Positions 5,429 through 5,471 of a stretch of DNA of 5,471 bases are shown here, piece by piece. Within the stretch, counting starts at the first letter, position 1, and every line of letters begins with the position of its first letter. The notes under the pieces were generated by a model, which saw nothing but the letters and a program-made list of their open reading frames with translations, ran no database searches and was not told the DNA's origin. Both the position numbers and the translations under genes were made by a program. The stretch is from an uncultured Clostridia bacterium (GTDB taxonomy: Bacteria > Bacillota > Clostridia > Christensenellales > UBA1242), in contig CALWTN010000055.1 in assembly GCA_944384475.1 (NCBI GenBank), positions 1 through 5,471 of the forward strand, written 5' to 3'.

Positions 5429-5471
5429 ATGAAGTGAACATAAAAGTTACTGGCGGAATAAAATTAAATCC
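5425..5471 (+). CDS. 5' end of an unidentified gene, cut by window end
   Basis: An ATG at 5425-5427 overlaps the stop of the membrane-protein gene as ATGA and has a strong GGAGG (5414-5418) six bases upstream. This is the best ribosome binding site on the right side of the window. The frame stays open for all 15 complete codons to the edge and begins MNEVNIKVTGGIKLN. That is too short to assign a family; it is mixed polar and beta-prone, with no signal peptide or membrane segment so far. The ATG at 5429 is rejected because its frame stops after two codons. Confidence 0.7.
   Translation, partial: MNEVNIKVTGGIKLN

Noticed and set aside
1..5471. CRISPR array, tRNA, rRNA or insertion sequence
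   Set aside because: No regularly spaced repeats, cloverleaf, rRNA-like sequence, transposase or terminal inverted repeats were seen.

Overview
The window is AT-rich bacterial DNA with mostly AGGAGG-type ribosome binding sites, short or overlapping gene junctions and the standard genetic code (TGG for Trp; TGA, TAA and TAG all used as stops). This suggests a low-GC Bacillota (Firmicutes) bacterium, possibly an uncultured clostridial or mollicute-like lineage. I cannot name a genus. No transposase, integrase, phage gene, rRNA, tRNA or CRISPR array is visible.

Layout. (1) Bases 2-289 (+) are the C-terminal end of a HAD-superfamily hydrolase that begins outside the window. (2) A symmetrical hairpin at 292-318 ends this gene and the convergent operon. 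(3) Bases 317-3886 (-) form a compact three-gene ABC exporter operon. It is transcribed right to left: ATPase A (2933-3886), ATPase B (1920-2936, GTG start, 4-nt overlap) and an ABC-2 permease with a very large extracytoplasmic domain (317-1930, 11-nt overlap). (4) Bases 3887-4058 are a divergent promoter region with a sigma-A-type promoter on each strand and an inverted repeat over the operon's -10 and start region. (5) Bases 4059-4763 (+) encode a stand-alone, divergent TrpF-like (phosphoribosylanthranilate isomerase family) TIM barrel with no other trp gene nearby. (6) Bases 4764-4948 are non-coding, very AT-rich and full of promoter-like and inverted-repeat sequence. (7) Bases 4949-5428 (+) encode a four-helix membrane protein of unknown function, joined by an ATGA overlap and a strong Shine-Dalgarno to a gene that starts at 5425 and runs off the window.

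How the genes work together. The two ATPases are paralogues and very probably pair as a heterodimer on the single permease, or on two copies of it, to make one exporter. ATPase A keeps its switch histidine, while ATPase B has glutamine there, which suggests an asymmetric motor. The substrate cannot be read from the sequence. The TrpF-like gene has its own promoter and no evident link to the transporter apart from the shared intergenic region. The last two genes look like the start of a separate operon of unknown role.

I do not see a clearly new system. The points most worth a second look are the asymmetric ATPase pair, the repeat-containing outer domain of the permease, the orphan TrpF-like protein, and the unknown membrane-protein gene pair at the right edge.
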